The position numbers and the translations under genes were made by a program. 64,000 nucleotides of DNA from Eupeodes corollae (lineage: Eukaryota; Arthropoda; Insecta; Diptera; Syrphidae), in the NCBI RefSeq assembly GCF_945859685.1, contig NC_079147.1, positions 47,994,177 to 48,058,176 on the forward strand, written 5' to 3'. The first letter of the stretch is position 1; each line of letters opens with the position of its first letter. Shown here one piece after another: positions 22,512 through 34,800 of the stretch. The notes beneath the pieces are model-generated. The model saw nothing but the letters and a program-made list of their open reading frames with translations. It ran no database searches and had not been told where the DNA came from.

Positions 22512-23139
22512 AATTTACCTTTCTAGTCAACTGTAAGGCAGATGAACTGGCCAGGAACGGTACAGTACAACCCATTCTACAACGTTTGGCAAATGCTGAT
22601 GGCATAGCAATTGCTTTTTGTAAAGTGTTGCTAACGCAAGACGCTATGAAGAAGGCAAACATCATGTGGAACGACATCACCTCGTGTCAGGTCACAAGAA
22701 CTATCTGGCCAACACTAAATTAAAACGTCGAAAGTGCTTGCTATATCTAAGCAGATCGCATATAAGCTCGATAATAGGTGTCAAATTCGGACACTGTCTA
22801 ATAGAAAAGTACGCGCCACGAGACTAGGCGTATTCTCAAATGACTTTGCAGAAGCTGTATGGACGAGGAAGAGGAAGAAACGGTTCTTCATCATCTCTGC
22901 ACATGTCCTGCTCTGGCTCGAAAACGCAAGAATTACCTAGGAGAATTCTTCTTTAGCGATCTAAATCATATCGGTACAATTAGTCTCTCACGTTTCGTAA
23001 GGGACTCAAGCTGGTTCCATTGAGCTTAGGAGGAAGCCTCAAGATTCATGTGATCCATTAAACTGGCCTAAGTGTGTCCGTTTCCATCGTGGACAGCCTC
23101 TATAACGTAACCCAACCTAACCTTGGGGCCAAACTTGAG

Positions 23140-23420
23140 ACAATTATTCGAGGAGTGGCGAACAAATTTTATAAAGGGTTTTTCAATGAGACCGGTAGGT
23201 GTTGAAATGGAATAAAACAAGCTGTGTGGAAGGTATTAACAAAATTATATTCTTGTTTGAAAGGCGCATTTATGCCATAAAGTGTGGAATATGACATCAT
23301 TGAAATGACCGCCTCGGCTTCCTATACGTTGTTACGGATCCGAGTGGTCAAATTTTCAATGACTCTTTCGCATAGATCCGGCTGAATTCAAGCGATGGCC
23401 TGTGTTATGTTCAAATGAAA
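23140..23420 (-). pseudogene. Mariner transposase carboxyl-terminal remnant
   Basis: On the minus strand LCERVIENLTTRIRNN is followed one frame over by GGHFNDVIFHTLWHKCAF. This is the carboxyl end of Tc1/mariner transposases with the G-G-H---V-FH ending. No catalytic core remains. Confidence 0.65.
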
Positions 23421-23439
23421 AAAAAAAACTTTATTTAGT

Positions 23440-23900
23440 GACCGGTCGGAAAATTCTTTGGATCAATGTAAAATAAATCAAGCGCTGAGTTGGCCTTGAG
23501 AATGATATCGTCTGTGTGGAAGAGGATATTGAGATCTTGGTCACATAAAATGCCAAGGTCCAAAATGTTTTTTAGGAGAAGGGATTTGTTTATTGTGCAA
23601 AACATAGAGACAGGGAGGAGTCATAAAGCCTTTACGTGAAAAAGTATTTGATAAGGACTTGGCAATATTAAATTAAAAGAAGTTTTTAAGACACCAAGCT
23701 GTTGAATAAGAAAGGTTCATGTATTGATGAATTGATCTTGAAAAATAGATAGAAAGAATACTTTATGTCCCTTTCAAGACCGCTATTTGTAAGATTGTAA
23801 GAATGAAGAAAAGGTGGTTGCCTAAGGTAACTAAGATAGGGAGTGAGGTGACAGATCTGAAACGAACGCTGTAATATCATTTTAAAAGGCAGAGATGAAA
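23440..23900 (-). pseudogene. Degenerate non-LTR RT fragment
   Basis: The minus strand reads DLGILCDQDLNILFHTDDIILKANSALDLF, resembling the DLGV-fD--LNf--HI---i-KA---LGf thumb block of Jockey/CR1-like RTs, followed by scrambled sequence. Short and divergent. Confidence 0.4.
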
Positions 23901-24199
23901 TCGATTTTTTAAAAGAGGGTTAAAAGCCAAGAATGGACATTTTGAAGAGCATAAGTCAACGGAAGATAATGTCAGAATGTGTCACTGAAATCTGTTAAAA
24001 TGACATCGACTATTTGTCAAACAGAGAAGGTGAAAGACACAAATTCAGAGTTAAGTGGTTATGAATCTAGTTTTAAGAAAACTTTGCTGTCTAGATAATA
24101 TAAGTGATCTGCAGTGGAAGCTTAAAATTAGATTCAAAACACTTTAAAAAAGCTTAAGTATATGAGAGAGCTTGCCAATGATTCGATAATAGTTAACGT

Positions 24200-24600
24200 C
24201 TCTCTTCGAAACCTTTTTGTGCATTGGAATTATGAATTTGTTTCACTGTCAAACATCTTCAGTTTGGTCTATAATTTAACCATAAATATTCTTACAAACG
24301 AACAACGCTTGCAAATTATTGAATTTTATTATCAAAACGCGTGCTCTGTTAGGAAAGATCATCGCACGCTTCTTCCATTTTATGGTCGGTTTAATCGACC
24401 CACACTTTGGTCTCAATGGGTACGTAAATAAGCAGAATTGTCAATTTTAGAGTGAATATCAGCCAGAAGCATTGCGAGGGCTACCAATGCATCCAGAAAA
24501 AGTCACGGTTTGGTGCGGTTTATGGGCTGGTGGCATCATTGGACCCAACCTCTTGAAAAATGATGAGAATCGTAACGTAACTGTGAATGGTGTTGTATGT
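24200..24600 (+). pseudogene. Mariner transposase remnant with internal deletion
   Basis: Contains the amino-terminal block LTNEQRLQIIEFYYQNACSVRKDHRTLLPFYGRFNRP (about 24285-24395). A deletion follows, then in another frame GYVNKQNCQF and KVTVWCGLWAGGIIGPN-L (about 24500-24555), ending at DENRNVTVNG near 24592. The second helix-turn-helix and the first catalytic Asp are lost. Same family as 34801-35681. Confidence 0.8.
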
Positions 24601-26053
24601 GTTTTTTTTTTTAAACTTTCTTATAGCTTTTAATAAATCATCCTTTAAATGAAGATTTTGGTGTATGAATGAAAGATTAAGAGAAAGTGTTCAAGAGCAT
24701 TTTTTTATAAAAAGGGCCAGAGACCGTCAGGACCAAAACTTCGCCTTAAATGTATAGATTTATGTAATGATAATTTCCCGATATACAATTTTTCGATGCA
24801 CCCATTTTCAGATGTATGTCTTCGATAACTTTACTATTTCCATATTCAAGATCTTGTGTAGTATTTATATAGACCAAAGAAAAAAGTTTTCAGGTGTAAA
24901 ACACAAGATCTTTGTGGCCAAATTGTGGTGACATCTTCCAGAAACAGCACTTTTATTTGCAAGACTGTACTCGTATTCTAACAATTTCAATGCGTTGAAG
25001 AAGCGAAGCGTTTATTTTAACATTTTTACTCGTGGATTAGTCTGTACTTAGCAAATGTCAAAAGATGACAGCTGCAAAAGTGAGATCTGTCCCAATAGCA
25101 GGCTATCGAAAATGAAACTTATTATTACAAAACCCTTTATTTTTCACAACCTTTTAAATTTAAACAAAACGAACTATTATAAAAACAAACATTTAAGAAG
25201 AAATTCTGTGTTTCACAGCACTGTATGTTTTCATGCCAAAACTCTTGTAATGCAATTGAGAATGTTTTTTAGTTATCTGAATGTAAAGTACGTTACGTTA
25301 CGTATGTCCTTTAATACAAACACAAAAACTTTATGTNNNNNNNNNNNNNNNNNNNNNNNNNNNNNNNNNNNNNNNNNNNNNNNNNNNNNNNNNNNNNNNN
25401 NNNNNNNNNNNNNNNNNNNNNNNNNNNNNNNNNNNNNNNNNNNNNNNNNNNNNNNNNNNNNNNNNNNNNNNNNNNNNNNNNNNNNNNNNNNNNNNNNNNN
25501 NNNNNNNNNNNNNNNNNNNNNNNNNNNNNNNNNNNNTTGAATATAAATCAGGAAACATGGGTTATCAAGGAATTGAGGACATAAATCTTTAACAAAAGAA
25601 TTATTGCATGTTTATACATATACATACATATAGGAACGTACCAACATACATATTTTTTCTATGATGAATTTTTTTACCATTTAATAAAATATGCAAAAAA
25701 AAATACATAATTATGTTTATTTTTATTTCTTTATTTTTGGTTATCATGTTAGAAATATGAAAAAATGTCATATTGAGTAATATGACAGGATATAAAAGTA
25801 AGACAGGTTTAGAATTATTTTTTTTTGATAGGTATACCAGTTTACTAAGGTTTTTAAGGGACTTTTTTTAACAAAAAGATAACCAGAAATAGAGAGATAA
25901 AGAAAGGAAACTTCAGGAAACAAAAATATATATGCAAATCACATTTAAACTCCTATTTTTTAAACTAATTTTTGAAGAAATTACGTAGGTTTTGGATTTG
26001 TTTTTTTTTTTTTTATTTTTGGTACTCTATTAATTTCTTTTTAAAAAATAGAG
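24601..26053. other. AT-rich non-coding stretch with assembly gap
   Basis: T and A runs and tacatacata repeats. No coding signal. The frames at 25055-25584 run through Ns. The gap is annotated separately. Confidence 0.5.
25337..25536. other. Assembly gap (200 N)
   Basis: Exactly 200 undetermined bases, the same placeholder length as at 3546-3745. Confidence 0.98.
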
Positions 26054-26270
26054 TTGTATGCGTAATGAAACGAATAAGTGGACTGTTCCGATCGAAAAAT
26101 AAAAACGCGTGCTTCGTAGCAGTCATGAACCAAAAAACTAAACTTTTATTTTTATATAGAAGGACAGAGACAGACATTTATTACAATATTTTGATCTTCC
26201 TTTTGTTGTTCTTCTTCTTCTATGCTGTTTCGGTCTAGGGTTCGAACGCATTAAGGCTGCAGCGTAAACA
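26054..26270 (-). repeat. 3' LTR of the BEL/Pao element
   Basis: On the minus strand starts TGTTTACGCTGCAGCC and ends near ATTACGCATACAA. It matches 32026-32233 with about six substitutions and a few short indels. An AATAAA-type signal (GTAATAAATGT) lies in the middle. The polypurine tract abuts it at 26271. Confidence 0.9.
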
Positions 26271-26294
26271 TCCTCCCGCCGTTGAAGGCCGGCT

Positions 26295-26945
26295 TCAACC
26301 AAGTAATAGAGGACATAGTTTGCAAATTGGCCGCTTAAATTCACCCTTAGCTGTAACGACGGACGCAACTCGTACAAGTCCATCTTGTCCGGGATAGGTT
26401 TTGACGATTCTTCCGGTAAGCCATCGGCATGGCGGTTGATTTTCATCCCTTATGAGGACTACATCGTCTATTTCGATATTTTTAGACTTCTCTTGCCATT
26501 TTGACCTCTTGCGCAATTGGTTGATGTAATCTTGAGACCATTTTTGCCAAAAACCATGAACAAGAGATTGCAGGTATTGCCACCTATTCGATAGTGAAAT
26601 TTTGCAGTTTATATCGGTTGGATCAGGCACAGTCAACAAAGGTCTCGAGATCAGAAAATGCGCTGGGGTCAAAGGGTCGACATCACCTTCAAAACGAGCG
26701 CACAATGGCCTTGAATTTGCACATGCCTCGATTTGGCACAAGATCGTTGAAAATTCTTCGTAGGTCACTGATGTGTTCGCCATCACTCTTCGTAAATGAA
26801 ATTTTAATGTTTTAACGCCGGCCTCCCAAAGTCCACCGAAATGCGGACCATGAGGCGGTGAGAAGATCCAATTAATTCCATTGGTGGTAAGTTCACCTGT
26901 GACGTCAGTTTGAAAGCTGGGGCCAAATTGAGAAGATTCGCCCAT
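26295..26945 (-). pseudogene. Integrase carboxyl half (BEL/Pao)
   Basis: 216 aa. It contains the third catalytic residue of the DDE core (PHFGGLWEAGVKTLK, Glu about residue 41), the NSRPL motif, and the carboxyl domain with RWQYLQSLVHGFWQKWSQDYI, VVLIRDEN-PP-RWLTGRI and GQDGLVRV that ends Pao-type integrases. A frameshift separates it from 26804-27718. Confidence 0.92.
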
Positions 26946-27718
26946 TCGCGAAGGGTTTGATTGGCGCCCATGAAATTTGTGCCGCTGTCACTAAAAATAG
27001 TATGGCACTTACCACGCCTGGCCACAAATCTTCGCAATGCAGCTATGAAGGCTGCTGATGAAAGCTCGGTGACTACCTCCAAATGTATGGCCTTCGTTGC
27101 CATGCAAATAAATAAGGCCACGTACACCTTATACTGCTTCGCACCTCGTCCTCTCCACGACCTGGCCGTAAATGGCCCAGCATAATCGACGCCGGTATTG
27201 CCGAAGGTCACTCCCGGTTCCAATCGTTGCTGGGGCAAATTGCCCATCTTCTGTTGATAAGGTATTCCTCGTTGTCGTACACATGTAGGGCACTTATATA
27301 CGCATCGTTTAATTACATGATGAACGCCGAGAATGAAATAATTAAGATGCAGAAGATACGTCAACTGTCGTATTCCGGCATGCATATTGCTTATATGACA
27401 GTCGCTGACAATAAGCGTCGTAAAATGATCATCCTTGTGAAGAATGATTGGATGCTTCTGATCGAACGGTATTGAAGCGTTTTTCAATCGCCCTCCTACG
27501 CGGAGTATTCCGAATTTGTCGATAAAAGGATCCATAAATCGATATTTACTCTTTTTCGAGACCGCATCAAAGTTTTTAAACAATTTATTTCGTCGAGAAA
27601 GTACTGGCCTTGCGAGATCCGAACGAGAGCGATTTTTGCCAAAAGTAGATCTTGCGGTGAAAGAAAGTAAATTCGCGATGGATTTTGTGTTTGTCGTCTT
27701 CGAAACAAAAGAATACAT
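26804..27718 (-). pseudogene. Integrase amino half (BEL/Pao)
   Basis: 304 aa. Zinc-binding HHCC (H108, H113, C143, C146) lies in CHISNMHAG and YKCPTCVRQ. The first two core Asp lie at GVDYAGPF (D178) and FSDSGTNF (D244). The first 60 or so residues are the RT-integrase linker in an altered frame. The last 35 residues after WANLLNLAP are out of frame, where the Glu-bearing part continues in 26295-26945. Confidence 0.92.
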
Positions 27719-29160
27719 CGCGTAACAACGCGCAAAAGACGGTTAAGATTCGAGAAACGTGTAGATATTTCAAAGTTTTTAATGTTCGGAGTTTCAGTTA
27801 AACAGACAAGTTTGCATTCGTTTGCACTTTCACTATATTCTGGCAAGGTAGAAAACGTAATCACCTCATTGCGTAAAAACCGCGGCCCGTTCCACCATAA
27901 GTTCAAATTAGTCAGGCAATGTGGCATTATACCGCGGGTGGCACAATCTGCGGGATTATCTGCCGTTCGTACGTGATGCCATATAGATACAGGAAATTTA
28001 CTGACGATTTGAGAAATTCGGTTGTCAACAAATACGTTTCTCTGTCGGGGGAATCCGTGAATCCAATGAAGAACGGTTGTTGAATCCGTATAGGCAAAGC
28101 ATTCGGTTTCATGAATCATAAGGGCATCTTTCACCTTGCTAAGTAATTTCGTTAGCAATAAAGAGCCACATAGTTCAAGGCGCGGTATTGTAAGTGTAGG
28201 TTTTGTTGGCGCAATTCTTGTTTTCGCGCAAATGAGCGCAGTTCGAATACCGTCGGGTCCTACCACTCTGGAATATACTGCAGCAGAATATGCTGACTCT
28301 GACGCGTCAGCAAAGCCGTGCAATTCCATAACCTTCCCCTCACTTGAATGCAGCCAACGCGGAATTTGGATGACACGCAGGGAATCCAGATCCGATCTGA
28401 ATTCTGACCACTTGTTGTAAAGGTCCATAGGGATAAACTCATCCCACCCTATTTGTCTTAGCCAAAGATGCTTCATGAAAACCTTCATTTTGACAACTGT
28501 TGGCGAAAGCCATCCTAAGGGATCGAAGACGCGCGCAATGTCCGATAACACTTCTCGTTTTGTGGCTTGTGCACGTAGGGTATTTAACGATGCATGGAAC
28601 TCAAAGCAATCGACTTCAACGTTCCACCATAACCCTAATGTTTTTACACCAGTCTCGCCAATACACAACTCGGTTGCTGTCTCTTGATGCTCGGCATCGA
28701 TTGTATTTAAAAATTCTCGCGAGTTTGAAGACCATTTTCGAAGGTCCATTCCCGATTGTTTCAAAATATGGCAAAGATCATTTTTAACACTTGTGGCGTC
28801 TTCAATGGAATCAAAAGTAGACATAAAGTCATCTACATAAAAGTCATTAATTAGGCTGTCCGAAGCCCGCGGATATCTCGCTATATTATTGATGCCGATT
28901 TGTTTTAAGACCCTCGTGGCCAAAAAAGAGGCGGAAGCCGTACCGTATGTAACTGTTTGGAGTTGATAATCACGCGGTTCTTCACTAACGTTGTTCCTCC
29001 AAACTATACGCTGGAAATGTACGTCGTTCGCGTTCACCAATATTTGATGGTACATTTTTGCAATGTCAGCCTTGACCGCAATTTTAAGTTTTCGAAACTT
29101 GACAAGGTTTGTAATTAAATCGTTTTGTATCGTAGGTCTGACGCGCAAATAATCGTTCAA
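27496..29160 (-). pseudogene. Reverse transcriptase and RNase H (BEL/Pao)
   Basis: 554 aa open frame. RT motifs: VKADIAKMYHQI (residues about 29-40), TVTYGTASASFLATRVL (about 69-85) and the catalytic YVDDF (108-112). The connection region includes FDPLGWLSP. RNase H carries D285 (GFADASESAYSAAVY), E329 (RLELCG), D359 (YTDSTTVLHWI) and D405 (NPADCATRG). The start shown is only the first Met after a stop; the frame begins upstream (VVFDASCKSTNGFSLNDYL, 29161-29235), separated from the protease part by stops near 29270 and 29367. The tail after about residue 535 is frameshifted relative to the integrase. Confidence 0.93.
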
Positions 29161-29367
29161 AGAAAATCCATTCGTGGACTTACATGACGCGTCAAAGACG
29201 ACCCTTAACTTAGTAGTATTACTAGTGGGCTTTAATATCGCATGATGGGGTAAGTAGAATGCTGAACGTTAGCGTTCACTTTCGGGCACAACAAACATAT
29301 GACCTAGCTGCTCATACTCCTCCATAAATGCTGCGTATTCGCGTTTTAGATTTAAGTCCTTGGAGAA

Positions 29368-29955
29368 TCATCTCTCCATTGCAGATAGCCGTTTTAATGC
29401 TGCATCTCGGGAGTTTCCAAATTCGATTGGTGTTTTTGAAAACGGCAAACTAACTACAAATCTACCGTCCGAATTGATAAAATGTGTAGATGCAAAATGA
29501 TTTTCAATGGTTTCACTTACCTCGGCCTCTGTGGAATTAACATCAAACATATTTTCGAGCTCAAAGAATTTTCGTAGAAGCGTATCGGTATCGACCGTGG
29601 AGTGGAAAATTCCTAAATAATGTTCGTGGGCCAGCGAAATGTTTCCGGCAAGCACCCAGCCAAATACGGTATTCTGCGCGACCGGCGACCCTGAAGGATG
29701 CGTAATTCTTCCCTCTGCAATAATGTCAAAAAATATATCGGCGCCCAATATAATATCGATTTTTTGTGGGCGGTTACACGTTGGATCTGATAACGTCAGC
29801 TTATTAAAGTACGATAAGTTAATACTTGGAATTTCTACGATCGGCAAATCGTTCGTGAGGGACGAAAGAATAAATGCTTGCACCGACAAGCTATCTGTAG
29901 GTGCGAGGAGATATCGAGCTTTACTTTTCTTCGAGTTCCGTGAACACTTTCGCAC
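29368..29955 (-). pseudogene. Protease-RT linker region (BEL/Pao)
   Basis: 195 aa with KIDIILGADIFFDII, GSPVAQNTVFGWVLAGN and a variable spacer, followed by the LPFSKTPIEFGNSRDAALKRL start of the RT. LGADIF and the GWVLAG stretch are standard after the Pao protease. The first 15 residues are out of frame with the protease ORF upstream, and a TGA follows MER. Confidence 0.9.
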
Positions 29956-30494
29956 TGCCCTAGACCGAGAACAGGAATTTTAGCGTGAATACGTTTTAGG
30001 CCTAGCCTTTGGAGACACGACTCCGAAATAAGAGTTGCTTGCGAACCCGAGTCAAGTAGAGCTCTACACATTTGCAGTTCGTTGCGCCCATCCCTGACCA
30101 TTACCAATGCCGTTGGTAGCATCATAAAACATCCCCGATAATAATGTTGCATCGTATTAACCACTAGACCGTTCGAGGAACCTGGTGATTGTTGCTGAAC
30201 CCGAGAGCTACCACTCGAGGAAGCTTGTGAAATGTTACTTGAATTAGATTGAGAGTGGGATTCATAATGAAGCATCGTATTGTGCTTTAATCCACACATC
30301 TTGCAATGCGAAAACTTACACTCGTTTAAATTGTGCTTTGTGCGAATACAGTTTGGGCATAAATTGTTAGATTTAACGAATTCAAAACGAGCCGGTATGG
30401 CTAAATCACGAAATTGTGGGCACATATATAAGAAATGCTTATGTTTACTTTTTGGGCAGGAAGGAACAGTAGCGTTCATAACTCTTTTTCCCAC
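29835..30494 (-). pseudogene. Zinc knuckles and aspartic protease (BEL/Pao)
   Basis: 219 aa. Two knuckles: CPNCIRTKHNLNEC (CX2CX4HX4C) and CKMCGLKHNTMLH (CX2CX3HX4H). After a Ser/Gln-rich linker comes the retroviral-type aspartic protease signature ALLDSGSQATLISE (catalytic Asp in DSG) and RLGL, PVLGLG. The frame is broken from gag by a stop near 30540 and shifts again near 29950. Confidence 0.92.
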
Positions 30495-30657
30495 ATCTTT
30501 GGAAACCGATTTGTAAGCATTTGAATGACCGATATTCTATAAATTGAGGCTTTCTAATTTGTTAATACGTTCGCCTAAGAACCGATTAAAATCTGACAAT
30601 GTCGAATCTGATTTATTTTTAATGAAACGAATTCATAGCATTCGATTCCCGGAATCT

Positions 30658-31491
30658 CTATAAGAAATACACCATCAGCACATCCCACGCATCAACCGGT
30701 AGTTTTAATGCCCGCAACGCGTTAATGTTTTCACTGGTGACCGTAAATAAGCGTTTAATTTCACTGAGTGATCCTGCTTTTAGGGATGGTTGATCAAAAA
30801 TATTATCTAAATGGGCGACCATGATAAACTGCGGTTTATCATAACATGCCTTCATTAAATTCCACGCGACATTAAAATTGTCGTTGCTTGGGGTAAGGTG
30901 CTTTATAATCGATAATGCATCTCCCTTGAGCCATGTCTGGAGATGTTCTAATTTTTCGACGCCCGTGAGTTTTTCTTTTGATGCAATCAACGAAGTAAAA
31001 AGATCGCGAAACCGAACCCACTCGTCAAATTTGCCATTAAATTCTGGCACTTTCAAATCTGGAATTCTTGCTATCGTTTCGTTTGTGTTGATCGTTATTG
31101 AACGCCGTGATGATTCGGATAGCGACTTCACAATATCGTTTAACGCGCACTGATTTTCCATTAGCAATTCGAGGGCTTTACCGATATCATTTTCTTCTTC
31201 GAATCGCGAATCACTCGATCTTTGATTTTGTAACAATTCTGTTAATTTTGTGTGTACTGAGAAAAATGTATTTTCGAATTCTACGCGATACTGTGTTTCA
31301 CCTTCCAAATGCTCTTCTTCGACGACGGCTTCAATTTGGTTTTGGATGCGCTCATATGATTGCATATATTGCTCCAACTTAGCCTGTCGTAGAGTGGATT
31401 CAGCTAATGAAGTGGCCGATGAATCACAGTATGTAGATATCCTCGTTATTTGCCCTTTCAGCGCTGCCCGTTGACGTTTTAAGGCCTCCAT
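30658..31491 (-). pseudogene. Gag amino part (BEL/Pao, DUF1759-type)
   Basis: 277 aa starting MEALKRQRAALKGQI. An amino-terminal coiled-coil-like region (about 1-110) is followed by the capsid-like domain: IPDLKVPEFNGKFDEWVRFRDLF, LEHLQTWLKGDALSIIKHL, NVAWNLMKACYDKPQFIMVAHL, typical of BEL/Pao gag. This is a plausible natural start since the leader lies directly upstream. It is truncated by a frameshift; the remaining gag (SDTLSDFNRFLGERI type) follows in another frame. Confidence 0.92.
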
Positions 31492-32025
31492 GCTAAATAA
31501 ATTATTCCCACCGAAGAATATTCAAAGCAAACTCAAACCAACAACAAAACAACGAAGACCTGCGAGCAATAACAGCAACAGTGATTCAACGATGACAGGA
31601 GATAGAGAATACAAAAATGTACCACTATCACTAACTTGATGATTTTTTTGTAAACGGAATACATTTTTTTTTTCGATTTCGAACGGAATATTAATTTTAT
31701 TGTTTTTGGTTATGAACGGAATATTTTTTGCATGTATGTGTTTCGAACTGAATGTAATGTACGGTTAAGCGAAGTGCTTCGCAAACCTTAACCACAAGAA
31801 ATGGGTACTGCTTTTAAACGATTCACAAATAGATCAAAACGCTGGATATCTTTTGCGTGTTTAATTAGTAGCACAGTATAAATGATTATGTTTACTGGGA
31901 AAAGGTAATTTCAGACACAGTACGATACAAGATTCCGTCACACTCACGATATCAAGTGATATTGAAAAACAAAACTATTATGCCCGAAAATCTAAATATA
32001 ATTAATCCGGCTCGAAAGAACAATT
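31492..32025 (-). other. 5' leader of the BEL/Pao element
   Basis: About 530 bp between LTR and gag with no ORF. It contains the words 'gaacggaatattaattt' repeated two or three times near 31670-31740. A primer-binding site could not be assigned. Confidence 0.7.
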
Positions 32026-32233
32026 TTGTACGCGTAATGAAACGAATAAGTGGACTGTTCTGATCGAAAATAAAAACGCGTGCCTCGTAGCAGTCATCAA
32101 CCAAAAAACTAACTTTTATTTTTATATAGAAGGACAGAGACAGACATTTATTACAATATTTTGATCTTCCTTTTGTTCTTCTTCTTCTTCTATGCTGTTT
32201 AGGTGCGAACGCATTAAGGCTGCAGCGTAAACA
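32026..32233 (-). repeat. 5' LTR of the BEL/Pao element
   Basis: 208 bp, matches 26054-26270. On minus it starts TGTTTACG (after TGACATC) and ends ACGCGTACAA. It contains a TATATAAAAATAAAAG word (32128-32143) that could serve as a promoter core. Confidence 0.9.
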
Positions 32234-34800
32234 GATGTCACCAAAAAAATGGCTGTCATGGGGCGCCAAAATCTACCCGTACCAATTGAAAAACCTTTTA
32301 ATACCTAAAGTTTAGTTTTTTGTTTTCAAAATTCAGTTTTTCATTAATTAAAAATGTTTTTTTACTAGAAAACGAATTTGGTTTTGTTTTTTCAATTATT
32401 AAAATATATTGGATACCATATAGTTTTAGAAACTAATTAAAAACAAATAAGCTGTATTAACTAGATTTCACCTTTTTTTTGTTATCAAGGCATGTTCTCT
32501 CGCTAAACTGGTAAATTAGTCCCACCTTCTAGCTTTAGCCATTTGGTACACTCTATAGCATTCACCCTGTATTATGATTCCTCCATTTGGTCAACTTTCT
32601 CTCTCCGCAAAGACGTGGGTGAAAATCAAAGTGATTAGACATGAAACGTGACAAATACATCATGTCGGCCAAGTTAAAAACGATATCTCCAATTAAGTCT
32701 TTAATTTAATGTTCAATCTGATCGACTATGATTACTTTGCGGTCTATACTAGATTGATTTTGTATCCACCAAACCCATAAAACTAGAAAAACTACATTGA
32801 TGGTGATGTGGTATGTTAATAAGACTTAAAGCCTTTTCGCTGTCATATTAATTGCCATTCATAGAGATGTATTTATCTTTATTATTGAACAATTTAAGCC
32901 ACTACCTTTATCAACTTTGTAGTCTATATAATTAAAATGGTATTAAGTCCATAATGAGCCGTAGTTATAAGCTCAGTACTCTTTTATTATTTATATTGAA
33001 AGCATGTCAAGTCAATAATAATTCAAAGCATTATACATAACTACAGACTTTCGAACTCATACTCTATAAGCCGCCATAGTTATAGACTCTGTTTTGTTAA
33101 ATGAATTTAAATAACCTACCGGCATGGATTTGGGGCCAGGGAACGGGCAACAGCACCACAATCATAATAACGACCGACATGCCCCGGAACCTAGAGAATA
33201 TATATTAACTGTATATAGTTTTGGAAAATGACAGTAAATTATATACATAACAGTGATTGCGTTAAAACTTCGACATTGAATATCGATTAATATGAAATTT
33301 ATTTTGTTTGATGTTTTAAATTAAATACCTATAGGAGATTCATATACCGCGCCTTATATCTTTCAAGTTGGAAGTTTAATTCATCATTGGAGTGAATTTT
33401 ATTTTGTTCCCCTCTTATACCCGGCTGCTACCTCGACGGAGGTACCTTTATAATAAATGAAAATGGCTAACGCAGCGCGCTTTTTCTTCGTCCTTGTCTT
33501 CGTCGTCATCCTCGTTCTCGTTAATATTTTATTCGTTAATATTTTATATTTATTGTGGAGAATGGAAATTTTTAAAATCTATGTAAACAATCAATTTAAT
33601 TGGGACCAAGTTCAATTGTGAGGTGCTTTTTATTCCTTTCAAGATTATTGACTGCTTTTTCAGTTCAGGAATTTTCCAATTTATAAAAGATTTTTCGCTC
33701 CTCGTCTTCCACACAGCAATGTGCACTCGCTTCAGTGATCTTAAGTTTAGCGAGAAATGATAAAAAATTATTATTTTTTATGAAATTAATGATATTATTA
33801 TGTACACATCTTATATATTTATGAACATTATGGAACATGGTATAGTTTTAAAGATATCTGTACTCGATCAGGAAAATTGACAATTTGAATATTTTAAGGA
33901 TAATTAAGTAATAATAATAAAATGTATGACTTTTTTTAAATTTTAGATTTTATGAGACATTTTAATATTATTCATTTTTATAGATTTTTTAATACAGCCA
34001 TTATTGAGCTTATTTCCGTATTTTTGAAAGGTATACATGGAATTTTTTCTTCAAATAAAAATCAAAGTAAAAATCAAGAAAAATATAGACGACGACGAGC
34101 GACGCCTTCGTCGACGACATCACCAAATGAGAAACCAAATAAGAACCATCAGGATATAATAATAATTGCTCTGTCGCTCGAGAGACTACTTAATAATGGC
34201 ACTTAGGAAGTCAAATAAAAGAAGTTAATGAACTTAAATGAACGTTATCTTTAGGTACTCCCACGACAAAAGTAGAATAAAATAAGCAAAATGGGTATGT
34301 TAAGAGCTTTCTTAATTGAGTTTTATTCATTCACTGTATAGAACATAACCGTATCTATACCATATATGTGGGTACATTAATATACTCATATGAAGATTTG
34401 GAATAGAGACAGAGGGAGGGAGACTGAGACACTATATGAATTCATCTAATAATTATTATTATTACACGTCGGTATTATCGCATAATTACCGAATGAAATT
34501 AAATTAAGATAAAAATATATAAAAAGTTGTATATGGAACTTAGGTTACCCTGTTGCTTTTACTGTTCGGGATGCGGATATTGACATCAAATTGATGTGAC
34601 TGAAATTTTTGTTTTAATATCAAGTTTTTTTTATTAGAATTTGCATAAATAAATGAAATTATTTCAACCTTAAATTTATACAAAGAATACAGAAAAAATA
34701 ATATTAAGGCTTAACCACTTTACGGTTTCAAAAGTAAACGTTAATAAAACACATATAAAACATTTTTGTTCATAATATTTCTTTTTAAGTATGTATATAT
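32234..34800. other. AT-rich non-coding stretch
   Basis: No recognisable gene. A cttcgtccttgtcttcgtcgt tract lies near 33485-33520. The ORF 33952-34206 is low complexity with a Lys/Arg/Ser-rich middle. Nothing conserved was recognised. Confidence 0.5.

Larger units (their letters stand above)
20287..23130 (+). mobile_element. LOA/I-type non-LTR retrotransposon, copy A
   Basis: Sense remnant lacking ORF1. It starts in the ORF2 leader/EN (20287-20560, with DANAHHTVWGSTNINDRGES) and jumps at about 20562 to the pre-RT linker (GTIEETSEARRL). Next comes RT with KSAGPDGIIPAELQ (about 20835-20880), SRGIPQGGVLSPLLWN (about 21340-21390) and AYRDD in place of YADD (about 21445). The thumb follows (21590-21960), then an RNase H-like region (HTDGSKTKEG about 22235-22270, VFQAELLAIKEVLSWLKENL and FSDSHSAI about 22340-22450), and a carboxyl CCHC-like end. 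The 3' end is CTAACC-type at 23110-23125. Four or more stops or frameshifts. RNase H plus this ORF1/ORF2 pairing in copies C and D supports the LOA group. Confidence 0.85.
26054..32233 (-). mobile_element. BEL/Pao LTR retrotransposon, near complete, defective
   Basis: About 6.18 kb on the minus strand with both LTRs. Order from 5' (32233) to 3': LTR, leader of about 530 bp, gag (DUF1759-type), zinc knuckles and aspartic protease, Pao-type RT and RNase H, integrase with zinc-binding HHCC and DDE core, carboxyl integrase domain, polypurine tract (GGCGGGAGGA read on minus, next to 26271), LTR. No envelope-like ORF is seen. At least three stops (near 30540, 29367 and 29270) and four frameshifts (about 30640, 29950, 27560, 26930) break the polyprotein. 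No target-site duplication was found (…TAGAG on the left, GATGT… on the right). Confidence 0.93.

Noticed and set aside
26054..32233. Possible endogenous retrovirus with envelope
   Set aside because: Domain order and motif wording are BEL/Pao, the integrase end is followed closely by the polypurine tract and LTR, and no envelope-like ORF lies between.
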